Shown in pieces: positions 8,976 to 17,264 of a DNA stretch of 64,000 nucleotides. Both the position numbers and the translations under genes were made by a program. Source of the stretch: Polymorphobacter_B sp038225475 (GTDB lineage Bacteria; Pseudomonadota; Alphaproteobacteria; Sphingomonadales; Sphingomonadaceae); NCBI GenBank assembly GCA_038225475.1, contig JBBRRA010000007.1, positions 62,001-126,000 of the forward strand, written 5' to 3'. Position 1 is the stretch's first letter; each line of letters starts with the position of its first letter. The notes under the pieces are model-generated. The model was not told the DNA's origin and ran no database searches. It worked only from the letters and a program-made list of their open reading frames with translations.

Positions 8976-11135
8976 ATGGACAAGGCTTTGATCAAGGCGA
9001 CACCCACCGCCGCCCCGGTGCTCGACGATGCCGAGCGCTATTTCAACCGCGAGTTATCGTGGCTGGCGTTCAACGAGCGCGTGCTCGAGGAGGCGACCAA
9101 CCGCAACCATCCGCTGCTCGAACGGCTGCGCTTCCTGTCGATTTCGGGTAACAATCTCGACGAGTTCTACATGGTCCGCGTCGCGGGCCTGCGCGGTCAG
9201 GTGCAGGCGGGAATCGAGACGTTATCACCCGAGGGCACCACTCCGTCTGAGCAGCTGGCGGCGATCGCCGTCACCGCCGACCGGCTGATGGAGCAACAGC
9301 AGACAGTGTGGGGCGATTTGCGGCGGCTGCTGGCGACGGTCGATTTTCATGTGCTCCACACGATCGACCTGACACCCGACGAAAAGGTCTGGCTCGAGCG
9401 GCATTTCCTCGAACAGATCTTTCCCGTGCTGACCCCGCAGGCGATCGACCCCGCGCATCCGTTTCCGTTCATCCCAAACAAGGGCTTCAGCCTGATCCTC
9501 GAGCTGCGCCGCAGTTCGGACGATGAAATCCTGCGGGCGCTGCTGATGCTGCCGTCGATGCTGCCGCGGTTCATCCGGCTGCCCGGCAAAACCGCGCGGT
9601 TCATCAGCCTCGAGAATACCATCCGGTTGTTCTTCGGGCAGCTGTTTCCCGGCTATGTCCTGCTCGGCGACGGGGCGTTCCGGGTCATTCGCGACTCGGA
9701 TATCGAGATCGAGGAGGAGGCGGAGGATCTGGTCCGCTACTATCAGACCGCGATCAAGCGGCGGCGGCGCGGCGAGGTCATCCGGCTCAAGATCGAACAG
9801 ATGACGCCGCCAGGACTGCACCTGCTGGTCCGCGACGCGCTCCACGTCAACGACCGCGACGTAACCGTCGTATCGGGTATCCTCGGGATTGCCGACCTTG
9901 CTATTCTCGTCGAGGAAGACCGGCCCGACCTTAAGTTCGAGCCCTATTCGCCTCGATTTCCCGAACGCATCCGCGAACACGGCGGCGACTGCTTCGCCGC
10001 GATCCGCGCCAAGGACCTGGTGGTCCATCATCCGTATGAAAGCTTCGAGGTGGTCCTCGCCTTCCTGAGGCAGGCCGCCGCCGACCCCGATGTCATTGCG
10101 ATCAAGCAGACGCTGTACCGCGCCGGCAAGAACTCGCCGATCGTTCGAGCGCTGATCGACGCCGCCGAGGCCGGCAAGTCGGTGACCGCGGTCGTCGAGC
10201 TCAAGGCGCGTTTCGACGAGGAACAGAATCTGATGTGGGCAGCGGCGCTCGAACGCGCCGGTGTTCAAGTCGTGTACGGCTTTGTCGAGTGGAAGACGCA
10301 CGCCAAGCTGTCGATGGTGGTGCGCCGCGAGGGTGCCGAGATGCGCACCTATGTGCATTTCGGCACCGGCAACTATCATCCGATGACGGCGCGCATCTAT
10401 ACCGACCTGTCGTTCTTCACCGCCGATCCGGTACTGGCGCGTGATGCGGCGCAGGTGCTGAATTATATCACCGGCTATGTCCAGCCGACCAACCTTGCCA
10501 AGCTCGGCATGTCGCCGCTGACGATGCGGCCCAAGCTGTACGGCCTGATCGACGCCGAGATCGCCAATGCCGAGGCCGGCCGCCCGGCGCAGATCTGGGC
10601 CAAGCTCAACAGCCTCGTCGACACCGGTATCATCGACAAGCTGTACGAGGCGAGCCAGGCGGGCGTGCATATCGACCTGATCGTGCGCGGCATCTGCTGC
10701 CTGCGGCCCGGCGTGCCCGGGCTGAGCGAGCATATCCATGTGCGGTCGGTGATCGGGCGCTTCCTCGAACACAGCCGCATCTTCGCCTTTGCCAACGGGC
10801 ATGCGCTGCCGTCGCGCGAGGCCAAGCTGTATATTTCATCGGCCGACTGGATGCCACGCAATCTCGACCGCCGCGTCGAGGTGCTGGTGCCGATCGAAAA
10901 TCCGACGGTCCACGCGCAGGTGCTCGATCAGGTGATGCTGGCGAACCTCAAGGATACGCAGCAATCGTGGCAACTGATGTCCGATGGCACCTATGGGCGG
11001 CTCGATCGGTCGGGGCCGGTGTTCAACCTGCACCATTATTTCATGACCAACCCGTCGCTGTCGGGGCGCGGTGCGGCGCTCAAGGATCCCGAGGCGGTGC
11101 CGCGGCTCGTGCTCGGTGCCGAGGTGGAGGCTTAG
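8976..11135 (+). CDS. ppk1: Polyphosphate kinase 1
   Basis: Reversible synthesis of inorganic polyphosphate from ATP. The 719-residue product has the PPK1 N-terminal domain (RYFNRELSWLAFNERVLEEA), the central head domain (NLDEFYMVRVAGLRGQV) and two phospholipase-D-like C-terminal domains. The catalytic histidine lies in VEWKTHAKLSMVVRREG, followed by YVHFGTGNYHPMTARIYTDL. Downstream after 70 bases is ppx, the matching degradative enzyme, so synthesis and breakdown are encoded together. A second, unrelated kinase (ppk2) lies 5.3 kb away. Confidence 0.96.
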   Translation: MDKALIKATPTAAPVLDDAERYFNRELSWLAFNERVLEEATNRNHPLLERLRFLSISGNNLDEFYMVRVAGLRGQVQAGIETLSPEGTTPSEQLAAIAVTADRLMEQQQTVWGDLRRLLATVDFHVLHTIDLTPDEKVWLERHFLEQIFPVLTPQAIDPAHPFPFIPNKGFSLILELRRSSDDEILRALLMLPSMLPRFIRLPGKTARFISLENTIRLFFGQLFPGYVLLGDGAFRVIRDSDIEIEEEAEDLVRYYQTAIKRRRRGEVIRLKIEQMTPPGLHLLVRDALHVNDRDVTVVSGILGIADLAILVEEDRPDLKFEPYSPRFPERIREHGGDCFAAIRAKDLVVHHPYESFEVVLAFLRQAAADPDVIAIKQTLYRAGKNSPIVRALIDAAEAGKSVTAVVELKARFDEEQNLMWAAALERAGVQVVYGFVEWKTHAKLSMVVRREGAEMRTYVHFGTGNYHPMTARIYTDLSFFTADPVLARDAAQVLNYITGYVQPTNLAKLGMSPLTMRPKLYGLIDAEIANAEAGRPAQIWAKLNSLVDTGIIDKLYEASQAGVHIDLIVRGICCLRPGVPGLSEHIHVRSVIGRFLEHSRIFAFANGHALPSREAKLYISSADWMPRNLDRRVEVLVPIENPTVHAQVLDQVMLANLKDTQQSWQLMSDGTYGRLDRSGPVFNLHHYFMTNPSLSGRGAALKDPEAVPRLVLGAEVEA

Positions 11136-11205
11136 GATCAGCGGCCCTAGCCGCCGCGTCCTCCACCGGCTATTGCCGGACTGGATAAAGCCAGCCGGAG
11201 AGCGC

Positions 11206-12723
11206 GTGAGCAATTTGATGCCGCAACTAGCGCTGCTGCCCGGCCTCGAGCCGGCGCGTCGCGGCTTGGCGGGCATCATCGACATCGGCTCGAACTCGGT
11301 GCGTCTGGTGGTCTATCAGGGGCTGACGCGCACGCCCGCAGTGGTGTTCAACGAAAAGGTCATGGCCGGGTTGGGGCGCGGCATGGCGAGCAACGGGCGC
11401 ATGGGCGACGGCGCGATGCGACTCGCACTGACCGCATTGTCGCGGTTCGCCATGCTCGCCGACGACATGGGCGTCGAGTCGCTGCGCACCGTGGCGACCG
11501 CGGCAGTGCGCGAGGCCGCCAACGCCGACACGTTCATCGCGGCGGTATATGCTGCGTGCGGGCTGGAGATCGAAGTCATCAGCGGCGAGGCCGAGGCGCG
11601 CGGCGCAGCGCTCGGCGTCATCGCCGGTATCCCCGATGCCGACGGCGTGGTCGGCGACCTTGGCGGCGGCAGCCTCGAGCTGATCCGCGTGCATGGCGGC
11701 GAGGCGCACGACCGCATCTCGCTGCCGATCGGGGCACTGCGGCTCGATGCGGTGCGCAAGCGCGGCACGCGCGCGCTGGGGCCGTTCATCAAGGCGGCGC
11801 TCGATCAGGTGGGCTGGGCGAGCAAGGGCGTTGGCAAGCCGTTCTACATGGTCGGCGGGTCGTGGCGCGCGCTGGCGCAGTTACACATGCAGCTCAGCGA
11901 CTGGCCGCTGCCGGTCATCCACCAATATACGATGGACAAGACCGCGCCCGACCGGCTGGTGCGGACGCTGGCGCAGATCCAGCCGCGGACACTGAAGGCG
12001 ATCCCCAACATCTCGAGCTCGCGCGTGCCGTCGCTGCCAGGGGCGGCGCTGTTGCTGCGCAGCGTGGTCAAGCGGCTCGGCAGCAGCTGCGTCATCGCGA
12101 GCGCCTATGGCCTGCGCGAGGGGTTGTTGTTCGGGCAGCTGCCGCCGGCGTTGCAGCGCGAGGATCCGCTGCTCGCCGGGGCGCGTGACGAGGGCGCGCG
12201 CGCCGGGCGCTTCCCCGAACATGGCGACCTGCTGATGGCGTGGATGGACGGCATCTTCGCCGATGAACCCGCCGCCGTGCGCCGCCTGCGGCTGGCGACC
12301 TGCCTGCTGAGCGATGTGGCGTGGCGCGCGCATCCCGACTTCCGCGCCGAACGCGGCCTCGACATCGCGCTGCACGGCAACTGGGTCGCGGTGACAGCTG
12401 CCGAGCGCGCGACGCTGGCGGCGGCGCTCCATGCCTGCTTCGGCGGCGCTCCGGCATCGCCCGACGTCGCGTTGCTGCACCGGCTCGCCGACCCTGCGGC
12501 GCTGGCGCAGGCGCACCGTTGGGGGCTGGCGCTGCGGCTCGGCCAGCGGTTGACCGGCGGCACCGCTGCGGCGCTGTCGGCAAGCCGCCTGGAGCGCCAC
12601 GGCGAGGTGCTCCGCCTGACGCTGACGCCGGAGCACACCCCGCTCTACGGCGAGGCCGTCGCGCGCCGCCTGAAGGCGCTGGCGGGCGCAATGGGATGCA
12701 CACCGCAGTTCGTCAGCGGGTGA
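11206..12723 (+). CDS. ppx: Exopolyphosphatase / Ppx-GppA phosphatase
   Basis: Hydrolyses terminal phosphates from polyphosphate or the 5' phosphate of pppGpp. The 505-residue product carries the ASKHA-fold ATP-site motif IIDIGSNSVRLVVYQG near the N-terminus, the second phosphate motif GDLGGGSLELI, and the first-domain core SLRTVATAAVREA and ISGEAEARGAALGV. The GTG at 11206 is chosen because GGAG stands 7 bases upstream; ATG 11218 is the next candidate. The start lies 70 bases after ppk1, so the two probably form an operon. Exact substrate preference cannot be read from sequence. Confidence 0.92.
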   Translation: MSNLMPQLALLPGLEPARRGLAGIIDIGSNSVRLVVYQGLTRTPAVVFNEKVMAGLGRGMASNGRMGDGAMRLALTALSRFAMLADDMGVESLRTVATAAVREAANADTFIAAVYAACGLEIEVISGEAEARGAALGVIAGIPDADGVVGDLGGGSLELIRVHGGEAHDRISLPIGALRLDAVRKRGTRALGPFIKAALDQVGWASKGVGKPFYMVGGSWRALAQLHMQLSDWPLPVIHQYTMDKTAPDRLVRTLAQIQPRTLKAIPNISSSRVPSLPGAALLLRSVVKRLGSSCVIASAYGLREGLLFGQLPPALQREDPLLAGARDEGARAGRFPEHGDLLMAWMDGIFADEPAAVRRLRLATCLLSDVAWRAHPDFRAERGLDIALHGNWVAVTAAERATLAAALHACFGGAPASPDVALLHRLADPAALAQAHRWGLALRLGQRLTGGTAAALSASRLERHGEVLRLTLTPEHTPLYGEAVARRLKALAGAMGCTPQFVSG

Positions 12724-13028
12724 CCTTCGGCTTTGCCACGACGATCGATTTGCTAAGCTGGGTCATTGCGGCACTACTCGGCGTCAAGCTCGTTGCGACA
12801 TTGATCCTGCTGCGCCGTGATCCGTCAGTGCGGCTGATAACCCGATCTGGTGCATCGCTCTGGTGGGCGACCAAAGTGACGCCCCTTCTGGCAGTGCCGT
12901 GCATGGTTCTGGTCGCGGCAATAGAGCATGACGCAGCCAGCTTTACGATTTACTCGATGCTAATGCTGTTTGTTGCAATCGCGGTTCCGGCAGTGGTGTG
13001 GCGACGGTTCAGGCGCCGGGCTCGATGA
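12696..13028 (+). CDS. Small three-helix membrane protein, unknown function
   Basis: A 110-residue product not recognised as any named family. It has three predicted membrane segments: IDLLSWVIAALLGVKLVATL, WWATKVTPLLAVPCMVLVAA and FTIYSMLMLFVAIAVPAVVW, followed by a basic C-terminus (RRFRRRAR). The ATG at 12696 lies inside the last codons of ppx in another frame. A GTG at 12720 forming GTGA with the ppx stop is an equally possible start and would shorten the protein by 8 residues. Base composition is slightly less GC-rich than ppx. The overlap suggests translational coupling to ppk1-ppx, but a role in polyphosphate metabolism is only a guess. Confidence 0.55.
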   Translation: MHTAVRQRVTFGFATTIDLLSWVIAALLGVKLVATLILLRRDPSVRLITRSGASLWWATKVTPLLAVPCMVLVAAIEHDAASFTIYSMLMLFVAIAVPAVVWRRFRRRAR

Positions 13029-13125
13029 CTCCGCTGCTGACCTTCACGGTCACCCCGGGAGCATCAATGTCAGCCGACCGACAGGTATGGGCTTCCGCCG
13101 GCGCGGCGGTGATGGTTAGTGGTCG

Positions 13126-13150
13126 TGGGGTAAAACGTCTCCCTACCCCA
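13126..13150. terminator. Hairpin between convergent genes
   Basis: A perfect 7-bp inverted repeat, TGGGGTA (13126-13132) and TACCCCA (13144-13150), with an 11-base loop. It overlaps the rnd stop codon and lies between the small membrane gene and rnd, which converge. There is a short A run but no long T tract, so termination is plausible rather than certain. Confidence 0.4.
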
Positions 13151-14306
13151 GCGCGCTCATCTTGAGGCGGCCGTCCTGCACGGCAAACCCCAACTGCCCG
13201 TCGACCAGCGCGAGCGCGTCCTTGCCGAACACCTCGAAGCGCCAGCCGTCGAGCACCGGCAGGCCGCTGCGCACGCCGCCCGCGATCGCGTCGAGCTCGT
13301 CGCCGCGCACGATCAGTTTGGGCGCGACATTGGCCTCCTTGGCGCGGATTTTCAGGAGCAGTTTCAAAAGGTCGGCGATCAACGCGCCTTCGGTCGACAG
13401 CCCTGGCCGCGCCGCCTCGCGCGCCGGCATCTCGTCGGCCGGAAGCGGCACGGCGTCGGCAATCGCCGCCATCAGCCGCTTGCCGATGTCGTTGACGCCC
13501 CATGTCGCCGACAGCCCGCGCACCTTGGCCAGATCGGCCTGCGTCCGCGGCGGCTGCCCGGCAAGGTCGCCCAGCGTCTCGTCCTTGACGATGCGCCCGC
13601 GCGGAACGTCCTTGTGCTTCGCCTCGCGCTCGCGCCACGCGGCGAGCGCCTTCAACCGCCCCAGTACCTCGGGCTTGCGGCTCGGCAGGCGCAGCCGCAC
13701 CCATGCGGTCTCGGGATCATTGGCATAGGTCGCGGGGTCGGTGGCGCGCGCCATTTCCTCGTCGAGCCAGCCGCCGCGACCCGATTTCCGTAGCTTTTCG
13801 AGCATCTTGGGAAACAGTGTCGCCAGATGCGTAACGTCGCCGATTGCATAATCGAGCTGCCGGTCGTTCAATGGCCGCCGCGCCCAGTCGGTAAAGCGCG
13901 CGCCCTTGTCGATCGCCACGCCGAGGAACGACTGAACCAGGTTGGTATAGCTGACCTGCTCGCCCTGACCGAGCGCCATCGCGGCGATCTGCGTGTCGAA
14001 ATAGGGGGCGGGCGTCTTGCCGGTCAGATTATAGATGATCTCCAGATCCTGCCCGCCGGCATGGAAAACCTTGAGCACCTCGGCTTCGGTCAGCAGGTCG
14101 AGCAGCGGCTTCAAGTCGATGCCGGTCGCCTTGGGGTCGATCGCCGCCGCTTCGCCGCCACCGGCAATCTGAACGAGGCACAGATCGGGGAAAAACGTGT
14201 TCTCGCGCATGAATTCGGTATCGACGGTGACGAAATCGGCGTCGGCAAGCCGGGTACACAGCGCCGCAAGCGTGGCCGTGTCGGAGATCAGCGGATGGAT
14301 ATGCAT
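13143..14306 (-). CDS. rnd: Ribonuclease D
   Basis: 3'-5' exoribonuclease that trims tRNA and other small RNA precursors. The 387-residue product starts MHIHPLISDTATLAALCTRL. The DEDD catalytic motif I is VTVDTEFMREN (D29, E31), motif II lies around VFHAGGQDLEIIYN and motif III around LDYAIGDVTHL. An HRDC domain follows at roughly residues 210-290 (KALAAWREREAKHKDVPRGRI), as in E. coli RNase D. It is divergent from aspS, an arrangement often seen in alphaproteobacteria. Confidence 0.95.
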   Translation of the reverse strand: MHIHPLISDTATLAALCTRLADADFVTVDTEFMRENTFFPDLCLVQIAGGGEAAAIDPKATGIDLKPLLDLLTEAEVLKVFHAGGQDLEIIYNLTGKTPAPYFDTQIAAMALGQGEQVSYTNLVQSFLGVAIDKGARFTDWARRPLNDRQLDYAIGDVTHLATLFPKMLEKLRKSGRGGWLDEEMARATDPATYANDPETAWVRLRLPSRKPEVLGRLKALAAWREREAKHKDVPRGRIVKDETLGDLAGQPPRTQADLAKVRGLSATWGVNDIGKRLMAAIADAVPLPADEMPAREAARPGLSTEGALIADLLKLLLKIRAKEANVAPKLIVRGDELDAIAGGVRSGLPVLDGWRFEVFGKDALALVDGQLGFAVQDGRLKMSALG

Positions 14307-14378
14307 GAGCCCCGTTGTAGGGCGTTGTCGCCGGTGCGGCTAGAGCACCCGACGGGGATGAAACGTCTCACGTAAAAC

Positions 14379-14398
14379 TGTGTCACGCTGTGTCACGC
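14379..14398. repeat. Perfect tandem 10-bp repeat upstream of rnd and aspS
   Basis: CTGTGTCACG occurs twice without a gap at 14379-14388 and 14389-14398. It lies in the 322-base gene-free interval between divergent rnd and aspS. A helical-turn-spaced direct repeat is a common operator form, but no regulator can be assigned. Confidence 0.6.
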
Positions 14399-14492
14399 GG
14401 GTCAGCCGGTGCTGGGCGCGTTTCGTGATGGTCGTGATCGTGCGCATCGGTTTCGATTTCTCAACTTGCAGCGCAGACGTCGCGTTCGGTTG

Positions 14493-14509
14493 CGATATGT
14501 GCCATATCG
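14493..14509. promoter_or_regulatory. Perfect palindrome in rnd-aspS intergenic region
   Basis: CGATATG (14493-14499) and CATATCG (14503-14509) are perfect inverted repeats separated by TGC. The site lies about 75 bases upstream of the candidate aspS -35 element. This is a typical operator geometry for a dimeric regulator; no family can be named. The rest of the interval from 14307 to 14628 holds no convincing gene. Confidence 0.4.
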
Positions 14510-14583
14510 GTTCGTCCTTGTCAAGCGGGCTGCCGCGTGCCGCCGCCGGTTGTTCTGCCGCACGGCCGTGAGCGGGCTATTTC

Positions 14584-14612
14584 TTGACAAATCGCGTCCT
14601 TCGGTGTGTCAG
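14584..14612 (+). promoter_or_regulatory. Candidate sigma-70 promoter of aspS
   Basis: A perfect -35 hexamer TTGACA lies at 14584-14589. After a 17-base spacer comes the weak -10 TGTCAG (14607-14612). A start site 7-8 bases downstream would fall at or next to the ATG at 14620, which would give a leaderless or nearly leaderless message if that ATG is used. Confidence 0.35.
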
Positions 14613-14628
14613 CGCGCGCATGACCATC

Positions 14629-16410
14629 ATGCATGCCTATCGTTCCCACACCTGTGCCGCGCTCCGCCTCGGCGATGCCGGCAGCACTGCGCGCCTGTCG
14701 GGCTGGGTGCACCGCAAGCGCGATCACGGCGGCGTGCTGTTCGTCGACCTGCGCGACCATTACGGCCTGACGCAGATCGTCGTGAACCCCGACAGCCCGG
14801 CGTTCGCAGTGATCGACGCGGCGCGCGCCGAAAGTGTGCTGACGATAACCGGCGAGGTCGTGGCGCGCGACGCCGGCGCGGTGAACCCGAAGATGCCGAC
14901 CGGCGAGATCGAGCTGCGCGCGGCCGATGTCGTCGTCCAGTCGGCGGCGACCGAATTGCCGCTGCCGGTGGCGGGCGAGGCCGATTACCCCGAGGAAATT
15001 CGGCTCAAGTACCGCTTCCTCGATTTGCGGCGCGAGCGGCTGCACCGCAACATCATGCTGCGCTCGAATGTGATCGCAAGCCTGCGCCAGCGGATGATCG
15101 CGCAGGGCTTTACCGAGTTCCAGACACCGATCCTGACCGCCAGTTCGCCCGAAGGCGCGCGCGACTTCCTCGTGCCGAGCCGGGTGCATCCGGGCAAATT
15201 CTATGCGCTGCCACAGGCCCCGCAGATGTTCAAACAGCTGCTGATGGTTGCCGGTTTCGACCGGTATTTCCAGATCGCGCCGTGTTTCCGCGACGAAGAT
15301 GCGCGCGCCGACCGAAGCCCGGGCGAATTCTATCAGCTCGATTTCGAAATGAGCTTCGTCACGCAAGACGATGTTTTTGCAGCAATCGAGCCGGTGCTGG
15401 CAGGCGTGTTCGAGGAGTTCGGCACCAAGAGCGTCACCAAGCCGCCGTTCCCGCGCATCGCCTATGCGGACTCGATGCTGAAATACGGCAACGACAAGCC
15501 CGACCTGCGCAATCCGATCATCATCGCCGATGTGACCGAGCATTTCCGCGACAGCGGCTTTGGACGGTTCGCGTCGATCGTTGCCGATGGCGGTGTCGTC
15601 CGCGCCGTCCGGGCGCCGGGGGCAGGAGCCAGCAAAAGCCGCAAATTCTACGACGACATGAACGCGTGGGCGCAGGCCGAGGGCTTTCCCGGCCTTGGCT
15701 ATGTAACGCGCAAGGGCGGCGTGTTCGGCGGCCCGATCGCGAGCAATCACGGCGAGGCGGGCATGGAGCGCCTGCGCGCCGCGCTCGACCTTGGTCCCGA
15801 TGACGGGGTGTTCTTTGCCGCCGGTGCAAAAGCGCAGGCGACACGGCTCGCAGGGCTTGCCCGGACTCGCGTCGCGACCGAACTCGACCTGATCGAACCC
15901 GGCGCATTCAAATTCTGCTGGATCGTCGACTTCCCGATGTTCGAATATGACGAGGACGCCAAGAAGATCGATTTCAGCCACAATCCGTTTTCTATGCCGC
16001 AGGGCGAATTGCACGCGCTCGAGACGATGGATCCGCTCGATATTCTGGCTTATCAATATGATATCGTCTGCAACGGTATCGAACTCTCGAGTGGCGCGAT
16101 CCGCAACCACCGGCCCGAGATCATGTACAAAGCGTTCGAGATCGCGGGCTATTCACAGGCCGATGTCGACCGCGATTTCGCCGGCATGATCAACGCCTTC
16201 AAGTTCGGTGCGCCGCCGCACGGCGGGTCAGCCCCCGGGATCGACCGCATCGTCATGCTGCTCGCGGACGAACCGAACATCCGCGAGGTCGTGCTGTTCC
16301 CGATGAACCAGAAGGCCGAGGATCTGATGATGAACGCGCCGAGCGCGGTCGGCGCGCGGCAGCTGAAAGAGTTGCACATCCAGCTGGCACCGGGAGCTGC
16401 AAAACCCTGA
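14629..16410 (+). CDS. aspS: Aspartate-tRNA ligase
   Basis: Class II aminoacyl-tRNA synthetase charging tRNA-Asp (and probably tRNA-Asn in this lineage, where non-discriminating forms are common). The 593-residue product begins MHAYRSHTCAALR, the usual start, and has an OB-fold anticodon domain (LSGWVHRKRDHGGVLFVDLR), class II motif 1 around EFQTPILTASSPEGARDFL, the QAPQMFKQLLM stretch, motif 2 in CFRDEDARADR, a GAD insertion domain and motif 3 GSAPGIDRIVMLL. An in-frame ATG at 14620 would add three residues. Downstream is ppk2. Confidence 0.95.
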   Translation: MHAYRSHTCAALRLGDAGSTARLSGWVHRKRDHGGVLFVDLRDHYGLTQIVVNPDSPAFAVIDAARAESVLTITGEVVARDAGAVNPKMPTGEIELRAADVVVQSAATELPLPVAGEADYPEEIRLKYRFLDLRRERLHRNIMLRSNVIASLRQRMIAQGFTEFQTPILTASSPEGARDFLVPSRVHPGKFYALPQAPQMFKQLLMVAGFDRYFQIAPCFRDEDARADRSPGEFYQLDFEMSFVTQDDVFAAIEPVLAGVFEEFGTKSVTKPPFPRIAYADSMLKYGNDKPDLRNPIIIADVTEHFRDSGFGRFASIVADGGVVRAVRAPGAGASKSRKFYDDMNAWAQAEGFPGLGYVTRKGGVFGGPIASNHGEAGMERLRAALDLGPDDGVFFAAGAKAQATRLAGLARTRVATELDLIEPGAFKFCWIVDFPMFEYDEDAKKIDFSHNPFSMPQGELHALETMDPLDILAYQYDIVCNGIELSSGAIRNHRPEIMYKAFEIAGYSQADVDRDFAGMINAFKFGAPPHGGSAPGIDRIVMLLADEPNIREVVLFPMNQKAEDLMMNAPSAVGARQLKELHIQLAPGAAKP

Positions 16411-16468
16411 GGCCGCCGCCAAGCCTGGCTGCTCCACTCGCTGAAGGCGGGCGGGAGATGAAAGGACT

Positions 16469-17257
16469 ATGATGCCGAAGCTGCGCCTCAAGAACTTCGA
16501 TCATGCCGCTGAAATCAAACGGCAGGCGTATGACACCCGGTTGCTCGAGCTGCAGTACCGGCTGCAGCTGATTCAGGCGGCGTATATCACGCAGGGGCTG
16601 TCGGGGATCATCGCGATCGAGGGCTGGGACGCGGCGGGCAAGGGCGGGCTGATCCAGCGGCTGACCGGCGAGCTCGATCCGCGGTTCACCAACGTCTGGT
16701 CGATCGGCGCGCCGACCAAGGACGAGATGGGGCATCACTTCCTGTGGCGGTTCTGGCAACGGCTTCCGGCGGCGCGCGAGATCGCGGTGTTCGACCGTAC
16801 CTGGTATGGCAGGGTTCTGGTCGAACGTGTTGATAAGCTGACACCGAAGTCCGAGTGGAAATCGGCCTATGCGACGATCAACGACTTCGAGGCGACGCAG
16901 TGCGCGCATGGCACACGCATGGTCAAACTGTTCCTCCACATCACGCAGGCCGAACAGGACAAGCGGCTGCGCGAGCGGCTCGAGGTTCCGTACAAGCGGT
17001 GGAAAACCGGTCTCGAGGATTATCACAACCGGTCGATGCGCGATGCCTATACCGAAGCCTATGAGGACATGTTCGACAAATGCGACGCGGTGCCGTGGAC
17101 GGTGATTGCCGCGAACGACAAGAAGACCGCGCGCATCGCCGGGCTCGAAGCGGCGATCGAGGTGCTCGGCAAGGGCGTCGACCTATCGTACCCGCCGGTT
17201 CCCGCCGACCTGCGCAAGGTTGCCGAAGCGGCGCTGGGGATCACGCTGAGCCTGTAA
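16469..17257 (+). CDS. ppk2: Polyphosphate kinase 2 family protein
   Basis: PPK2 enzymes use polyphosphate to phosphorylate nucleotides (or the reverse). The 262-residue product has the family Walker A GWDAAGKGGLIQRL, the conserved VWSIGAPTKDEMGHHFLWRF, the Walker-B/lid region FDRTWYGRVLVERV and the C-terminal YHNRSMRDAYTEAYEDM. AAAGGA precedes the start; ATGATG offers two starts three bases apart. It is unrelated in fold to Ppk1 encoded 5.3 kb upstream. Subclass and nucleotide preference cannot be decided by eye. It is convergent with slt, 7 bases away. Confidence 0.92.
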   Translation: MMPKLRLKNFDHAAEIKRQAYDTRLLELQYRLQLIQAAYITQGLSGIIAIEGWDAAGKGGLIQRLTGELDPRFTNVWSIGAPTKDEMGHHFLWRFWQRLPAAREIAVFDRTWYGRVLVERVDKLTPKSEWKSAYATINDFEATQCAHGTRMVKLFLHITQAEQDKRLRERLEVPYKRWKTGLEDYHNRSMRDAYTEAYEDMFDKCDAVPWTVIAANDKKTARIAGLEAAIEVLGKGVDLSYPPVPADLRKVAEAALGITLSL

Positions 17258-17264
17258 CCGCCGC

